A stretch of DNA of 64,000 nt from Allobosea sp. 47.2.35 (lineage in GTDB: Bacteria > Pseudomonadota > Alphaproteobacteria > Rhizobiales > Beijerinckiaceae): the NCBI RefSeq assembly GCF_024655635.1, contig NZ_JANLGI010000018.1, forward strand, positions 1 to 64,000, in the 5' to 3' direction. The translations under genes were made by a program, and so were the position numbers. The notes under the pieces are model-generated. The model made no database searches and was not told the origin of the DNA. It saw only the letters and a program-made list of their open reading frames with translations. Every line of letters starts with the position of its first letter. Position 1 is the stretch's first letter. This document shows, piece after piece, positions 12,292 to 22,038 of this stretch.

Positions 12292-13305
12292 TCAGCGGCG
12301 GCCTTTCTGCAAAAACGCGACGGTGATGATGACGAAGCCCTGCACGGCGGCGTTCAGGTAGACGCTGATCAGGCTCGTCAGATTGAGGATGTTGCTGATC
12401 ACCGAGAGCAGGATCGCGCCGATGACCGTGCCGGTGATGCTGCCATGGCCGCCTTTCAGCGCCGCGCCGCCGACGATGACCGCGGCGATGGCTTCGAGCT
12501 CCCAGAGCAGGCCGGTGGTGGGCGAGGCCGAGGCCAGTCGCGGCACATAGAGCAGCGTGGCAACGCCGACGCAGAGCCCGAGCAGCATGTAGGTGAGTAT
12601 CTTGACGCGCTCGACATCGACGGCGGCGTAGCGCGCGACGGTCTCGTTGGAGCCGATCGCCTGGACATGCCGGCCGAAGATCGTGCGGTTCAGGATCAGC
12701 GCGCCTAAAAGCGCGACCAGCAGGAAGACCCAGACCGGGATCGGCACGCTGAGGAAGCTGCCGTAATAGACCGGCGCGTAGAGATCGGCCAAAGCATTGT
12801 CGAGCGTGAGCGCGCCGCCATCGGCAAAATAGGTGAGGTATGCCCGGTAGATGCCGAGCGTTCCTAATGTGACGATGAAGGGCTCGATCCGCCCCTTCGC
12901 GATCAGGATGCCGTGCAGCAGCCCGAAGACGCCGCCGAGCACGACCGCGAGCGCCGCCCCGCCGATCACCGCCATGAGCGGCGAGCCGAAGGCGCCGGCC
13001 GCCCAGTTGATGAAGAGGATGACGCAGCCGGCGATCAGCGCCGCCATCGAGCCGACCGAGAGATCGATCCCTCCGAGGATGATGACGAAGCACATGCCGA
13101 CGGCGATGATGCCGATGAAGGCGGTGCGGGTGAGCACGTTCAGCGCATTGTCGAACGTGGCGAAATCGCTGTTCAGCATCGCGCCGGCCGCGCAGAGCAG
13201 CACAAGGCCGATGATGGGCCCGAAGGCTGCAATGCGGTCGCCGAGTGGCGTGGCGGCCTCGCGGGTGCGAGCCTCGGCACGCTGGACGGCTTCAGGCTGC
13301 GACAT
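12292..13305 (-). CDS. Sugar ABC transporter permease (RbsC/CUT2 type)
   Basis: 337 residues, hydrophobic, with about 8-10 membrane helices. The CUT2 permease signatures [18 protein letters not shown] and [20 protein letters not shown] (the EAA-like coupling loop) are visible. It forms the membrane channel for the sugar bound by the downstream periplasmic protein. The ATG at 13303-13305 overlaps the end of the ATPase gene by 14 nt, showing translational coupling. Confidence 0.93.
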   Translation of the reverse strand: MSQPEAVQRAEARTREAATPLGDRIAAFGPIIGLVLLCAAGAMLNSDFATFDNALNVLTRTAFIGIIAVGMCFVIILGGIDLSVGSMAALIAGCVILFINWAAGAFGSPLMAVIGGAALAVVLGGVFGLLHGILIAKGRIEPFIVTLGTLGIYRAYLTYFADGGALTLDNALADLYAPVYYGSFLSVPIPVWVFLLVALLGALILNRTIFGRHVQAIGSNETVARYAAVDVERVKILTYMLLGLCVGVATLLYVPRLASASPTTGLLWELEAIAAVIVGGAALKGGHGSITGTVIGAILLSVISNILNLTSLISVYLNAAVQGFVIITVAFLQKGRR

Positions 13306-14800
13306 GGCGGGTCCCCGTGGCATGGGCGATCATGGTCGCTTCGGTCATTTCGTCACCCTCGACCGTCGCGACGATCCGACCTCCGCGCATCACCGCGACG
13401 CGATGGGCGAGGCCGATCAGTTCGATCAGCTCCGAGGAGATGACGATCAGGGCGAGGCCCTGCGCCGCGAGCTTCTGGATCAGGAAATAGATCTCGCGCT
13501 TGGCACCGACATCGACACCGCGCGTCGGCTCGTCGAGCACCAGCACGCGCGGTGCCGGATGCAACACCCTGGCGAGCGCGAGCTTCTGCTGGTTGCCGCC
13601 CGAGAGCGAGGCTGCCTTCATGCCGAGCGAGCCGGCGCGGATACCGAACTCGCCGACGGCGGCTACGAGCGCTTTCTGCTCAGCCTCATGGTCGAGCAGC
13701 GGCTTGGCATAGCGCTCCAACGCCATCAGCGTCAGGTTCGGCCGCAGCGGGAAGTCGACATGCAGGCCCTTGCCCTTGCGGTCCTCGCTCAGATAGGCGA
13801 GCCCGTGGCGGGTGGCGTCGCGCGGCGAGCCGAGCTGAATTGGCCTGCCGTCGCGTTTGATCGTGCCGGTGCCCGGCCGCAGACCCAGAATTCCCTCGAA
13901 AAGCTCGGTCCGCCCGGCGCCGACCAGCCCGGCGAAGCCCAAAATTTCGCCCGGCCGCACCGCAAACGAGATGTCGCTGGCCCAGCCCGGAACAGAGAAT
14001 TCCTCGACCGACAAGGCCGGCGGCAGAGCTGGATCAGCGAAAATCTTCTCCGGAAAGAGGTCGGCGATCTCGCGCCCGACCATCATCGTCGCCATGGCCT
14101 GACGTGTCAGCGAGGCGGTCGGCGCGCGCCCGACGAAACGGCCGTCGCGCATGACGATGACCTCGTCGGTGATGCGTTCGACCTCGTCGAGCTTGTGCGA
14201 GATGTAGACGACGGTGATGCCTTCCGCCCGCATCCGCTCGATCAGGGCGAAGAGCCTTCCGGCTTCGGACGGCGTCAGCGTCGCGGTCGGCTCGTCCATG
14301 ATCAGCAGGCGGGCCTTTCGCGACAAAGCCTTGGCGATCTCGACGAGCTGCTTCTCGGCGACGATCAGGCGGCGCACCGGCGTATCCGGCGCTCGCGCCA
14401 ACCCGACCTGCGCGAGCGCGGCCTCGGCCTCGCGGCGCATCGCCTCTTCGTCGAGAAGCCAGCCCTTGCGGCGCTCATGGCCGAGGAAGATGTTGCCGGC
14501 GATGGTCAGGTCCTCGGCCAGGTTGAATTCCTGGTGGATCAGGACGATGCCCTTTGCCTCGGCCTCGCGGGAACCGGAGAAGGCGACAGGCTCGCCGTCG
14601 ATCAGGACGCGGCCCTCGCTCGGCTGCTCGTAGCCGGAGAGGATCTTCATCAGGGTCGATTTGCCGGCGCCGTTCTCGCCGAGCAGGCCGTAGACCTTGC
14701 CCGGTTCGAGGCTGAAGGAGACGCCGTGCAGCACCTCGACCGGGCCGAAGCGCTTGACGATGCCGTCGAAGGCGACAGCGAGGCCGGCTGTCGTGCTCAT
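13292..14800 (-). CDS. Sugar ABC transporter ATP-binding protein with two nucleotide-binding domains (RbsA-like)
   Basis: 502 residues made of two tandem ABC domains, as in RbsA/MglA. The N-terminal domain has Walker [14 protein letters not shown] and Walker [13 protein letters not shown]. The C-terminal domain has the signature [15 protein letters not shown] and Walker [13 protein letters not shown]; its Walker A is degenerate ([13 protein letters not shown]), as is usual for the second domain. It drives import through the adjacent permease. It starts at the ATG at 14798-14800, overlapping the ROK regulator stop by 3 nt. Confidence 0.94.
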   Translation of the reverse strand: MSTTAGLAVAFDGIVKRFGPVEVLHGVSFSLEPGKVYGLLGENGAGKSTLMKILSGYEQPSEGRVLIDGEPVAFSGSREAEAKGIVLIHQEFNLAEDLTIAGNIFLGHERRKGWLLDEEAMRREAEAALAQVGLARAPDTPVRRLIVAEKQLVEIAKALSRKARLLIMDEPTATLTPSEAGRLFALIERMRAEGITVVYISHKLDEVERITDEVIVMRDGRFVGRAPTASLTRQAMATMMVGREIADLFPEKIFADPALPPALSVEEFSVPGWASDISFAVRPGEILGFAGLVGAGRTELFEGILGLRPGTGTIKRDGRPIQLGSPRDATRHGLAYLSEDRKGKGLHVDFPLRPNLTLMALERYAKPLLDHEAEQKALVAAVGEFGIRAGSLGMKAASLSGGNQQKLALARVLHPAPRVLVLDEPTRGVDVGAKREIYFLIQKLAAQGLALIVISSELIELIGLAHRVAVMRGGRIVATVEGDEMTEATMIAHATGTRHVAA

Positions 14801-15999
14801 GCCGGGCCTCCGCTGCGAAGCGCCTCGCGCATCGCAAGCACGCCGGCGCCGATGAGGCCGGTCTCGGGACCGAGCGGTGCGGAAGTGATCTCGAGATGCC
14901 GCGTCGAGAGGGCGAGCGAGCGCTGGTTCACGCTTTGGCGGATCGCCGCGAGGAACATCGGGCCGATCGCCGAGACGCCACCGCCGATGAAGATATGCGA
15001 GGGGTTGTAGAAATTGACGAGCGCGGCGAGCACCTGGCCGATCAGGTGGCCCGAGCGGCGCACGATCGCATCGGCCTCGGCATCGCCGGCGCGGCTGGCC
15101 GCGCCGATATCGGCGGCTTCCAGCTGGTCTTTTGCGGCGAGGCGGTCCGCCAAAGAGGGGCTGCGGCCCGATTGAGCGGCCTCCATCCCCATGGCAACGA
15201 TGGCGGGGGCGGCAGCCATGGCCTCGACGCAACCGCGATTGCCGCAGCGGCAGAGCGGGCCTTCGGGATCGGCGCAGATATGGCCGATATCGCCGGCCGA
15301 GCCCGTGGAGCCGCGATAGAGCTCGCCATGGCAGACGATGCCGCAGCCGATGCCGGTGCCGACCTTGATGACGAGGAAGTTCTCGATCTGCTTGCGCTGG
15401 CGCCAGAGCACGCCGAGCGCCATCAGGTTCACGTCGTTGTCGACGAAGATCGGCGCATCGGTAACCTCGCGCAGGTCCTCGCGGATGGCGTAGCTGTCCC
15501 AGCCCGGCATCAGCGGCGGATTGACCAGCTGGCCGGCGGCGAAATTGACCGGACCGGGCACGCCGATGCCGACGGCGAGCACGCGGTCGGGCGCAATGCC
15601 GTTCTGCGCCAGCATTGCCGGCAGCAGGGTCCGCAGCCGCGCCATGATCGGGCCGGGGCCGGCCTGAACATCGGCCTCCTGTGCATGGCGGGCGATGATG
15701 CCGAGATCGGGGCGGAGCAGAGCGATGTCGAGGCTGGTCGCGCCGATATCGATGCCGACGAGCACGCCGATGCGGCGATGGACGCAGAGGGTCTCGGGCC
15801 GCCGGCCGCCGGTGGAATGCTGGACGCCGGCCTCGTCGAGCAGGCCTTCCTCGATCAGCCCTGCGGCGATCGCATTGGTCTTGCTGCGCGAGAACTGCAG
15901 GCTGTCGGCGAGCGCATGGCGGGCGGCGCCCCCGGACCAGAAGGTGGCCTCGAGCAGCGCGAGCTCATCCGGGCTCAGCCTGTGCCAGGGCAGGGCGAT
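14797..15999 (-). CDS. ROK family transcriptional regulator with non-canonical start
   Basis: The sugar-kinase-like part has GIDIGATSLDIALL, the ROK zinc motif CRCGNRGCVEAM and VKVGTGIGCGIV. The same frame continues upstream of the first GTG (15763-15765) for about 78 codons and encodes a convincing winged helix-turn-helix (LSPDELALLEATFW, ALADSLQFSRSKTNAIAAGL, then STGGRRPET). No ATG, GTG or TTG occurs between the in-frame TGA at about 16075 and 15765. AGGAGG lies five bases before the ATC at 15997-15999, which I take as the likely start (400 residues, normal for ROK repressors). It probably controls this cluster through the adjacent inverted repeat. Confidence 0.8.
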   Translation of the reverse strand: MALPWHRLSPDELALLEATFWSGGAARHALADSLQFSRSKTNAIAAGLIEEGLLDEAGVQHSTGGRRPETLCVHRRIGVLVGIDIGATSLDIALLRPDLGIIARHAQEADVQAGPGPIMARLRTLLPAMLAQNGIAPDRVLAVGIGVPGPVNFAAGQLVNPPLMPGWDSYAIREDLREVTDAPIFVDNDVNLMALGVLWRQRKQIENFLVIKVGTGIGCGIVCHGELYRGSTGSAGDIGHICADPEGPLCRCGNRGCVEAMAAAPAIVAMGMEAAQSGRSPSLADRLAAKDQLEAADIGAASRAGDAEADAIVRRSGHLIGQVLAALVNFYNPSHIFIGGGVSAIGPMFLAAIRQSVNQRSLALSTRHLEITSAPLGPETGLIGAGVLAMREALRSGGPA

Positions 16000-16083
16000 C
16001 GCAGCCTCCTGTCGTTTCCCGCTCGGCCTTTTAGTGGCCGTTGCGTGCAGGCTAGGGGACGGCCTCGAAACGGCTCAAGACCG

Positions 16084-16110
16084 AACTTCAGCCTAATTCA
16101 GGCTGAAGTT
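16084..16110. promoter_or_regulatory. Candidate ROK operator, perfect 11-bp inverted repeat
   Basis: AACTTCAGCCT (16084-16094) and AGGCTGAAGTT (16100-16110) are perfect inverted repeats separated by AATTC. The site lies midway between the divergent starts of the ROK regulator (15999) and the sugar-phosphate isomerase (16203). That is the expected place for an operator that controls both directions. Assigning it to this ROK protein is inference from position and symmetry. Confidence 0.65.
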
Positions 16111-16202
16111 GATTTGAAGGCGAGGTGGAGATCGTGCTGCGGCGATCTGGACGCCCGGCCGATCTCTGGGTGAAGCTGCGCGCAACGATGGAGGAACAGC
16201 CG

Positions 16203-17258
16203 ATGTCGGCGACGATGCAGGGCCCCGCGATTTTTCTTGCCCAGTTCGCCGGCGACAAGGCGCCATTCGACAGTTGGGCCGGCATCACGGCCTGGGCTGC
16301 GAGTCTCGGCTATCGCGGCGTACAGCTCCCCAGTGGCGATCAGCGCTTCTTCGATCTGGAGAAAGCCGCGGCCTCGCAGGACTATTGCGACGAGATCGCC
16401 GGCGTGGCCCGCGAGAACGGCATCGCGATCACCGAGCTTTCGACACATATCCAGGGCCAGCTCGTCGCCGTTCATCCGGCCTATGATGCGGCCTTCGATG
16501 TTTTTGCGCCGGCGGAACTGCGCGGCAAGCCTGGGGAGAGGCAGGTCTGGGCCGTGGAGCAGATGAAGCTCGCAGCGAAAGCCTCGCGCTGGCTCGGGCT
16601 GTCGGGCTCGGTTAGCTTCACCGGCGCGCTGGCCTGGCCCTTCCTCTATCCCTGGCCGCAGCGGCCGGCCGGCCTCGTCGAGGAAGCCTTCGGCGAATTG
16701 GCGCGTCGCTGGCGGCCGATCCTCGACGTCTATGAGGAGGAGGGCGTCGATATCGGATTCGAGATCCATCCGGGCGAGGATGTCTTCGACGGCGCGACCT
16801 TCGAACTCTTCCTCGACCGGCTCGGCGGGCACAAGCGCTGCCGGATCAACTACGATCCCTCGCATTTCATGCTGCAGCAGCTCGACTATCTCGCCTTCAT
16901 CGACATCTATCACGAGCGCATCAGCGCCTTCCATGTGAAGGATGCCGAGTTCCGGCCGGACGGCCGGCAGGGCGTCTATTCCGGCTTCTCGCCCTGGATC
17001 GGCCGGGCCGGGCGCTTCCGCTCGCTCGGAGACGGGCAGGTCGATTTCAAGGCGATCTTCTCCAAGCTCGCGCAGTACGGCTTCGACGGCTGGGCCGTGC
17101 TCGAATGGGAGTGCGCCCTGAAGCATCCCGAGGACGGCGCGCGCGAGGGCGCCCGCTTCATCGCCGACCATATCATCCGCGTGACCGAGACCGCCTTCGA
17201 CGATTTCGCCGGCGGCGGCGATCCGGGGCTGGCGCGGCGGATGCTGGGGCTCGACTAG
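16203..17258 (+). CDS. Sugar phosphate isomerase/epimerase (xylose isomerase-like TIM barrel)
   Basis: 351 residues from the ATG at 16203, preceded by GGAGGA with 7-8 nt spacing. The AP-endonuclease-2/xylose-isomerase-like TIM barrel is recognisable: GITAWAASLGYRGVQLP early, the metal-ligand segments ELSTHIQGQL, GFEIHPGEDVF, INYDPSHFMLQ, AFHVKDAEF and VLEWECAL. Members isomerise, epimerise or eliminate on sugars and keto-sugars, often together with Gfo/Idh/MocA dehydrogenases, as here across the divergent promoter. The specific reaction is unknown. Confidence 0.88.
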   Translation: MSATMQGPAIFLAQFAGDKAPFDSWAGITAWAASLGYRGVQLPSGDQRFFDLEKAAASQDYCDEIAGVARENGIAITELSTHIQGQLVAVHPAYDAAFDVFAPAELRGKPGERQVWAVEQMKLAAKASRWLGLSGSVSFTGALAWPFLYPWPQRPAGLVEEAFGELARRWRPILDVYEEEGVDIGFEIHPGEDVFDGATFELFLDRLGGHKRCRINYDPSHFMLQQLDYLAFIDIYHERISAFHVKDAEFRPDGRQGVYSGFSPWIGRAGRFRSLGDGQVDFKAIFSKLAQYGFDGWAVLEWECALKHPEDGAREGARFIADHIIRVTETAFDDFAGGGDPGLARRMLGLD

Positions 17259-17526
17259 CGCTCCCGCCTGCGGTCTGCACAGAACCTGCACGAAAATACT
17301 GAGTTTCTGCCGATCTCGGCGATCTCCGCTGCAAACGGCCGTCGCATCGATGGCGGATGGCGGACATCATCGCTCCAGCACCGTTCTCGTCGAGACTGCC
17401 GCGCCGGCTCGTCCGAGACGGCTGGTGGCTGGAAGCGGTGATGCGGCCCGCCTGTGCCGAAATCCTCGCCTTTCCAATCCGGCCTCGGGCCGTGACCGAA
17501 GGCGTCGCCAGCCGAGACGAACGCCC

Positions 17527-19092
17527 ATGTCAGCCTATGCACCAGAAAGCCCCGCTGCCCTCCGCCCCGGAAAGCGGCCGCTAGGATCGCTGGCCCTTCA
17601 ACTGACGGGCGCCGCCGCACTCGTCGCGCTCGCCGATTTTCTGTTCTACGACCGCGCGGTCGGGCTCTCGCTGGCGCTGTTTCTGCTGGGACTCGGCGCG
17701 GCTTCCGCCTGCCTCAACCATGTGCGCGCCGGCTCGACGCGACGCATGGGCGCTCTCGTGTTGTTCGGGGCGGGGCTGCTGCCGATCCTTGAGGATGTCG
17801 GCCCGCTTTCGATCCTGATAGCGCTGACGGCGACGGCCGTCTTCGCGAGGATGCTGAGCGAGGCGAGGGCGCTCTCCTGGCAGGAGCACCTGCGCGCCGC
17901 GCTGCGCATGCCATTTTCCGGCGCATTCAGGCTGCTGGGCGACCTCGCCCGTGCGCGCCGTGCCTCGCTGCGTGGCAGGAAGGGAGAGGGCGTTATCGCC
18001 CTGACACTAGGCTGGGCCATCCCGCTTGGCCTCTGTGGCGTCTTTGCCGCCCTGTTCGTCTCGGCCAATCCGCTGCTGGAACGCTGGGTGAATCATGTCG
18101 ATCTCAATGCCCTGCTGACGAAACTCCTGTCATGGCGCGCCGCATTCTGGATCTTGGTCCTGTGCTTGATCTGGCCTGTGGTCCGGATGCGATCGCTGCG
18201 CCGCAAGCGCCGCGCAGCAATGGAGACGGTCGCGCTGATCCGCCCGCAAGAACTGCTCGGCGACCGCACGGTGCGTCGCTCGCTGATCCTGTTCAACGGG
18301 CTCTTCGCGATCCAGACGGTGATGGATATCGCCTATCTCTGGGGCGGCGTGGCGCTGCCTGCCGGCATGAGCCATGCGACTTATGCTCATCGCGGAGCCT
18401 ACCCGCTGATCGTGACGGCCTTGCTCGCAGCAGCCTTCGTGGTGGCCGCGGTGCGTCCGGACGGAGCGGCGGCGCGAGACAGGCTGGTCCGGCCGCTGGT
18501 CCTCGCCTGGGTAGGGCAGAACGTCATGCTGGTCATGTCGGCGCTGCGGCGGCTCGACCTCTATGTCGCCGCCTATTCGCTGACCTCGCTCAGGCTCGCG
18601 GCCTTCGTCTGGATGCTGTTGGTCGCGATCGGCCTCGTCCTGATCCTCGTGCAGATCCTGACGCAGCGGAGCGTCAGCTGGCTCGTCTCGGCGAATGCCC
18701 TGGCGTTGGCACTGACGCTCTATGGCTACAGCTTCGTCGACACGGCCGTCGTGATCGCCAATTACAATATCCGGCACTCTTTCGAGATGCGCGGCGAGGG
18801 CAAGTCGCTCGATATCGGCTACCTCTTCGACCTTGGCCCCAGCGCCATCCGGGCGATCGATCGCTATGCGCCGCGGATCGTGGCCGCAAGGGGAAGTGCC
18901 GCTGCGCACTCGTCCTGGGCATCTCCGTATGGGATCGCGGCCCGACGCGACCGTCTGGCTTCAGATCATCGTCAATCTCAGGTCGACTGGCGCGTCTGGA
19001 GCTTTCGCGGATGGCGGCTGTCGCGATATTTGGCTAACACCCCTGTAGCGCCGTTCCCGGCGAAGCCGGCCGCGCCGGCAGGCAATTCCTGA
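17527..19092 (+). CDS. DUF4173 multi-pass membrane protein
   Basis: 521 residues with at least ten hydrophobic segments, chosen start ATG at 17527 (the longer upstream frame is arginine-rich and non-hydrophobic). The segment AAYSLTSLRLAAFVWMLLVAIG and the C-terminal NYNIRHSFEMRGEGKSLD match my memory of the DUF4173/DUF4153 family. Molecular function is unknown. It is followed after only 10 nt by a response regulator and histidine kinase gene pair, so the three are likely one operon. Confidence 0.8.
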   Translation: MSAYAPESPAALRPGKRPLGSLALQLTGAAALVALADFLFYDRAVGLSLALFLLGLGAASACLNHVRAGSTRRMGALVLFGAGLLPILEDVGPLSILIALTATAVFARMLSEARALSWQEHLRAALRMPFSGAFRLLGDLARARRASLRGRKGEGVIALTLGWAIPLGLCGVFAALFVSANPLLERWVNHVDLNALLTKLLSWRAAFWILVLCLIWPVVRMRSLRRKRRAAMETVALIRPQELLGDRTVRRSLILFNGLFAIQTVMDIAYLWGGVALPAGMSHATYAHRGAYPLIVTALLAAAFVVAAVRPDGAAARDRLVRPLVLAWVGQNVMLVMSALRRLDLYVAAYSLTSLRLAAFVWMLLVAIGLVLILVQILTQRSVSWLVSANALALALTLYGYSFVDTAVVIANYNIRHSFEMRGEGKSLDIGYLFDLGPSAIRAIDRYAPRIVAARGSAAAHSSWASPYGIAARRDRLASDHRQSQVDWRVWSFRGWRLSRYLANTPVAPFPAKPAAPAGNS

Positions 19093-19102
19093 GGCAGACG
19101 GC

Positions 19103-19807
19103 ATGGCGCCCCGCATTCTCGTGGTCGACGACGACAGCCACATCCGGGACGTGATCTGCTTCGCGCTCGAGAAGGCAGGAATGACCACAACCACGGCGCA
19201 TGACGGCCTGCGGGCGCTCGACGCCTTCAGGCGCCAGCCGGCGGAACTGATCGTGCTCGATATCGGCATGCCGGAAATGGATGGGCTGGAGGTCTGCCGG
19301 CAGATCAGGCGCTCCTCCGAGGTGCCGATCCTGTTCTTGTCGGCGCGCGACGACGAAATCGACCGGGTGCTAGGGCTGGAGATCGGCGGCGACGACTATG
19401 TCACAAAGCCGTTCAGCCCGCGCGAGCTGGTCGCCCGCGTCAACGTGATCCTGAAGCGCGTGCGGCAAGGGCAGCGCAAGGAGAGCGAGGTGGAGACGCC
19501 CCTGTCCTGGGGGGCGCTCAGCCTCGACACGGGCGCCCATGCCGCCCGCTTCGCCGCGCGGGACCTGCCCCTGACCGCGATCGAGTTCGCGATCCTGCGC
19601 GCACTGATCGCGAGGCCACGGCACGTCTTCAGCCGCGAGCAGATTCTCGATCATGCCTATGGCAGCGCGATCCATGTCGCCGACCGGACGATCGACAGCC
19701 ATATCCGCAACATCCGTGCGAAGCTCGCCAAGGCCGGCTGCGAGAGCGCGATCGAGACTGTGCATGGCGTCGGCTTCCGGCTCGGGCGCTGCGAGGCTCC
19801 AGCGTGA
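19103..19807 (+). CDS. OmpR-family response regulator
   Basis: 234 residues: receiver domain (about 1-120) with the acidic pocket VVDDDS, phosphoacceptor Asp53 in LIVLDIGMPEMDG and Lys in DYVTKPFSPRE; then a winged-helix DNA-binding domain (about 135-230) with FSREQILDHAYG and RTIDSHIRNIRAKL. Phosphorylation by the downstream kinase is expected. Its stop overlaps the kinase start by 4 nt (GTGA). The regulon is unknown. Confidence 0.94.
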   Translation: MAPRILVVDDDSHIRDVICFALEKAGMTTTTAHDGLRALDAFRRQPAELIVLDIGMPEMDGLEVCRQIRRSSEVPILFLSARDDEIDRVLGLEIGGDDYVTKPFSPRELVARVNVILKRVRQGQRKESEVETPLSWGALSLDTGAHAARFAARDLPLTAIEFAILRALIARPRHVFSREQILDHAYGSAIHVADRTIDSHIRNIRAKLAKAGCESAIETVHGVGFRLGRCEAPA

Positions 19808-21405
19808 CCACGCAGGGCGCGGCACCTGTCCGGGTCAAGGCCAAGTGGCGGCCGAGCCTGAGCCTGATGGTCTTCATGATGCTGACGGCGGTGCTGGCGC
19901 TGCCCTTCGTCGGCCTGTTCTTCTTCCGCATCTACGAGAACCAGCTCGTGCATCAGGCGGAATCGGAATTGATCGCCCAGAGCGCGGCTCTGGCCGCGAC
20001 GATCCAGCAGGACCTGCGGAGCCATCTGCCGCCGGGGACGCTGCTGGGAGCGCAGGTTCCGCCGGAAACAGGGCGTTACGGCAATGAAGAGCTCGCTCCG
20101 CTGCTGCCGTCGCTCGATCTGGCGCGGGACCGGCTGCTGCCGCGCCGGCCCGATGCACAGGCCGCGACCGTTCCGGCGAGCGAGGCCTATCGCGCCGCTG
20201 GCGGGCGGATCGAGCCGCTTCTTGTCGCGACGCAGAAGGTGACGCTGGCCGGTTTCCGCCTGCTCGATCCGCAGGGCGTCGTCATCGCCGGGCGCGGCGA
20301 GGTCGGCCAGTCGCTTGCCCATGTCGAGGAGGTGGCGGAGGCACTCAAGGGGCGGTTCGCCGCGATGTTGCGCTTGCGCATCTCCAAGAACGAACCGCCG
20401 CCGATCTATTCGCTCAGCCGCGGCACTGGCGTCAGGGTCTTCACGGCCATGCCGGTCGTGCTCGACGGCCGCGTTGCGGCGGTGCTCTATGCCTCGCGCA
20501 CGCCGAGCAATGTCTTCCGCCATCTCTACGAGGAGAAGGGCAAGGTCGTCGCCGCAGGTCTCTCCGTCGCGGCGCTGACCCTGTTGATCGGGCTCGCCTT
20601 CCACCGCACGATCACGCGGCCGGTCAAGGAGCTGATCGCCCGCACCGATGCGATCGGGAAGGGCGATCGCACGGCGCTGCGGCCGCTCGACCATCACGGC
20701 ACCGCCGAATTCGCGATGCTCTCGCAGAGCTTCCTCGACATGGCGGGGGCGCTCGCGAACCGCTCCGATTTCGTTGCGACCTTCGCCGCCCATGTCTCGC
20801 ATGAGCTGAAATCACCGCTGACCTCGATCGAGGGCGCAGCCGAGCTTCTGCGCGAGGATGTCGACACCGGTGCGATGACGGATGCGGAGCGGAGACGCTT
20901 CCTCGACAACATCGCTGCCGATGCCAAAAGGCTGACGACGATCACCAATCGCCTGCGCGAACTGGCTCGCGCCGAGGAGCCGCCGACGGGCGGGCGGGCG
21001 AGCGTGGGGCAGGCGATCGAGGCGCTGCGGTCGGTTGTCTCAGGGCTTTCGATCGAGGCTGGTGGCGAGCTGATGGCGCCGGTCGGTATCTCGTCGGAGA
21101 ACCTGCGGATCGTGTTGGCGCATCTGGCGGATAACGCGCTTCAGCATGGCGCGGCCCGCTTCGCTATCGACGTGTCGCGTGAAGACGGGGCGCTACGCCT
21201 CGACATCCGCGATGACGGGCCGGGAATATCGCCGAACAACCGGGCGCAGGTCTTCGACAGCTTCTTCACGACGCGGCGCGACAGCGGCGGCACCGGCATG
21301 GGGCTCGCCATCGTGCAGACGATGCTAACGGCGCATGGCGGTTCGATCACGCTCGTCGAGAGCGAGCAAGGCGCGCGTTTCGCGGTGATGCTGCCGACAG
21401 CTTAG
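19804..21405 (+). CDS. Sensor histidine kinase with large periplasmic domain
   Basis: 533 residues from a GTG start. Helix 1 spans about residues 20-42 and helix 2 about 247-266; between them lies a periplasmic sensor domain of about 200 residues. A HAMP linker, a HisKA domain with phosphoacceptor His333 in VSHELKSPLTSIEG, and a HATPase domain with N box LADNALQHG, G1 DDGPGIS and G2 GGTGMGLAI follow. It is inner-membrane and coupled to the preceding regulator. The two-gene layout resembles CreB/CreC, but the signal is unknown. Confidence 0.93.
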   Translation: MTTQGAAPVRVKAKWRPSLSLMVFMMLTAVLALPFVGLFFFRIYENQLVHQAESELIAQSAALAATIQQDLRSHLPPGTLLGAQVPPETGRYGNEELAPLLPSLDLARDRLLPRRPDAQAATVPASEAYRAAGGRIEPLLVATQKVTLAGFRLLDPQGVVIAGRGEVGQSLAHVEEVAEALKGRFAAMLRLRISKNEPPPIYSLSRGTGVRVFTAMPVVLDGRVAAVLYASRTPSNVFRHLYEEKGKVVAAGLSVAALTLLIGLAFHRTITRPVKELIARTDAIGKGDRTALRPLDHHGTAEFAMLSQSFLDMAGALANRSDFVATFAAHVSHELKSPLTSIEGAAELLREDVDTGAMTDAERRRFLDNIAADAKRLTTITNRLRELARAEEPPTGGRASVGQAIEALRSVVSGLSIEAGGELMAPVGISSENLRIVLAHLADNALQHGAARFAIDVSREDGALRLDIRDDGPGISPNNRAQVFDSFFTTRRDSGGTGMGLAIVQTMLTAHGGSITLVESEQGARFAVMLPTA

Positions 21406-21409
21406 GGCT

Positions 21410-21694
21410 TCAGGACAGGCGCCGGTCGAGCGTATCCGCGATACGCTCCACAAGCGCGGCATGCTCCGCCAGCAAATCCTGAAGCGGGCCGATCGGGCGG
21501 AAGGCGCGCGCGTCCTGCGCCTCCTCGCCCTCGTTCTCCCAGGCCTCGACCGCCTCGTCGGCAGCCGTCAGCCAGGTTTCGAGGGATGTTCCATCGAACG
21601 GCGCGCCTGCTTCCAGCGCCAGCCGCTCAGCGATCCGGCGGCGAAGCTCGTCCCGGGCGGCACGAAGCGCGTCGAGTTCGTCGGTATAGCGCAT
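21410..21694 (-). CDS. Small hypothetical protein, helical
   Basis: 94 residues, rich in Glu, Arg, Ala and Leu with heptad-like spacing (ELDALRAARDELRRRIAERL at the start, LLAEHAALVERIADTLDRRL at the end), predicting two long helices. No family recognised. It stops 5 nt from the convergent histidine kinase stop and starts 17 nt after the next minus-strand gene, suggesting a two-gene unit. Confidence 0.6.
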   Translation of the reverse strand: MRYTDELDALRAARDELRRRIAERLALEAGAPFDGTSLETWLTAADEAVEAWENEGEEAQDARAFRPIGPLQDLLAEHAALVERIADTLDRRLS

Positions 21695-21711
21695 GGAAAG
21701 CCGCTGACCGC

Positions 21712-21978
21712 TCAGTGCACGGTGGCGAGGTCGTCGTCGTCCGGATCGATCAGACGGTCGAGGCCAAGCTGCTCGACGCCATCCGTGAACTCGGCAAAGG
21801 CGTCGGCATCGGTGGCGAAGGAATCCTGCCAGACGGTCGAGCCGCCTTCCTCGTCGATGAGCTCGAGGGTCCAGCCGTCGGTGCCCTCGATCTTGTAGAT
21901 CTCCACGCGCACGGTCAGGCCGTCATGAGTAAAGGTCTGCGACAGGGGCGAGCGGATGATGTCGGGGAAATCAGTCAT
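21712..21978 (-). CDS. Small conserved-looking acidic protein
   Basis: 88 residues, acidic, predicted alpha/beta. It has a beta-rich N-terminal part (LTVRVEIYKIEGTDGWTLEL), then a helix and a very acidic tail (DRLIDPDDDDLATVH). I recall similar short proteins annotated hypothetical in Hyphomicrobiales but cannot name a family. It lies 60 nt beyond the RND gene's stop on the same strand and starts 17 nt before the helical small protein gene. Confidence 0.6.
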   Translation of the reverse strand: MTDFPDIIRSPLSQTFTHDGLTVRVEIYKIEGTDGWTLELIDEEGGSTVWQDSFATDADAFAEFTDGVEQLGLDRLIDPDDDDLATVH

Positions 21979-22038
21979 TGCCGCAGTCTAGCAGCTTCGT
22001 CGGAAGGGCGCAGCCGTCGCCGGCCGCGCCCCCGTCAT

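Noticed and set aside
12851..15010. 719-codon plus-strand frame over the ABC permease and ATPase genes
   Set aside because: Shadow of strongly recognisable ABC genes on the minus strand.
16503..16940. Small internal frames in the sugar isomerase gene
   Set aside because: Ser/Arg-rich shadow translations inside a gene with conserved TIM-barrel motifs.
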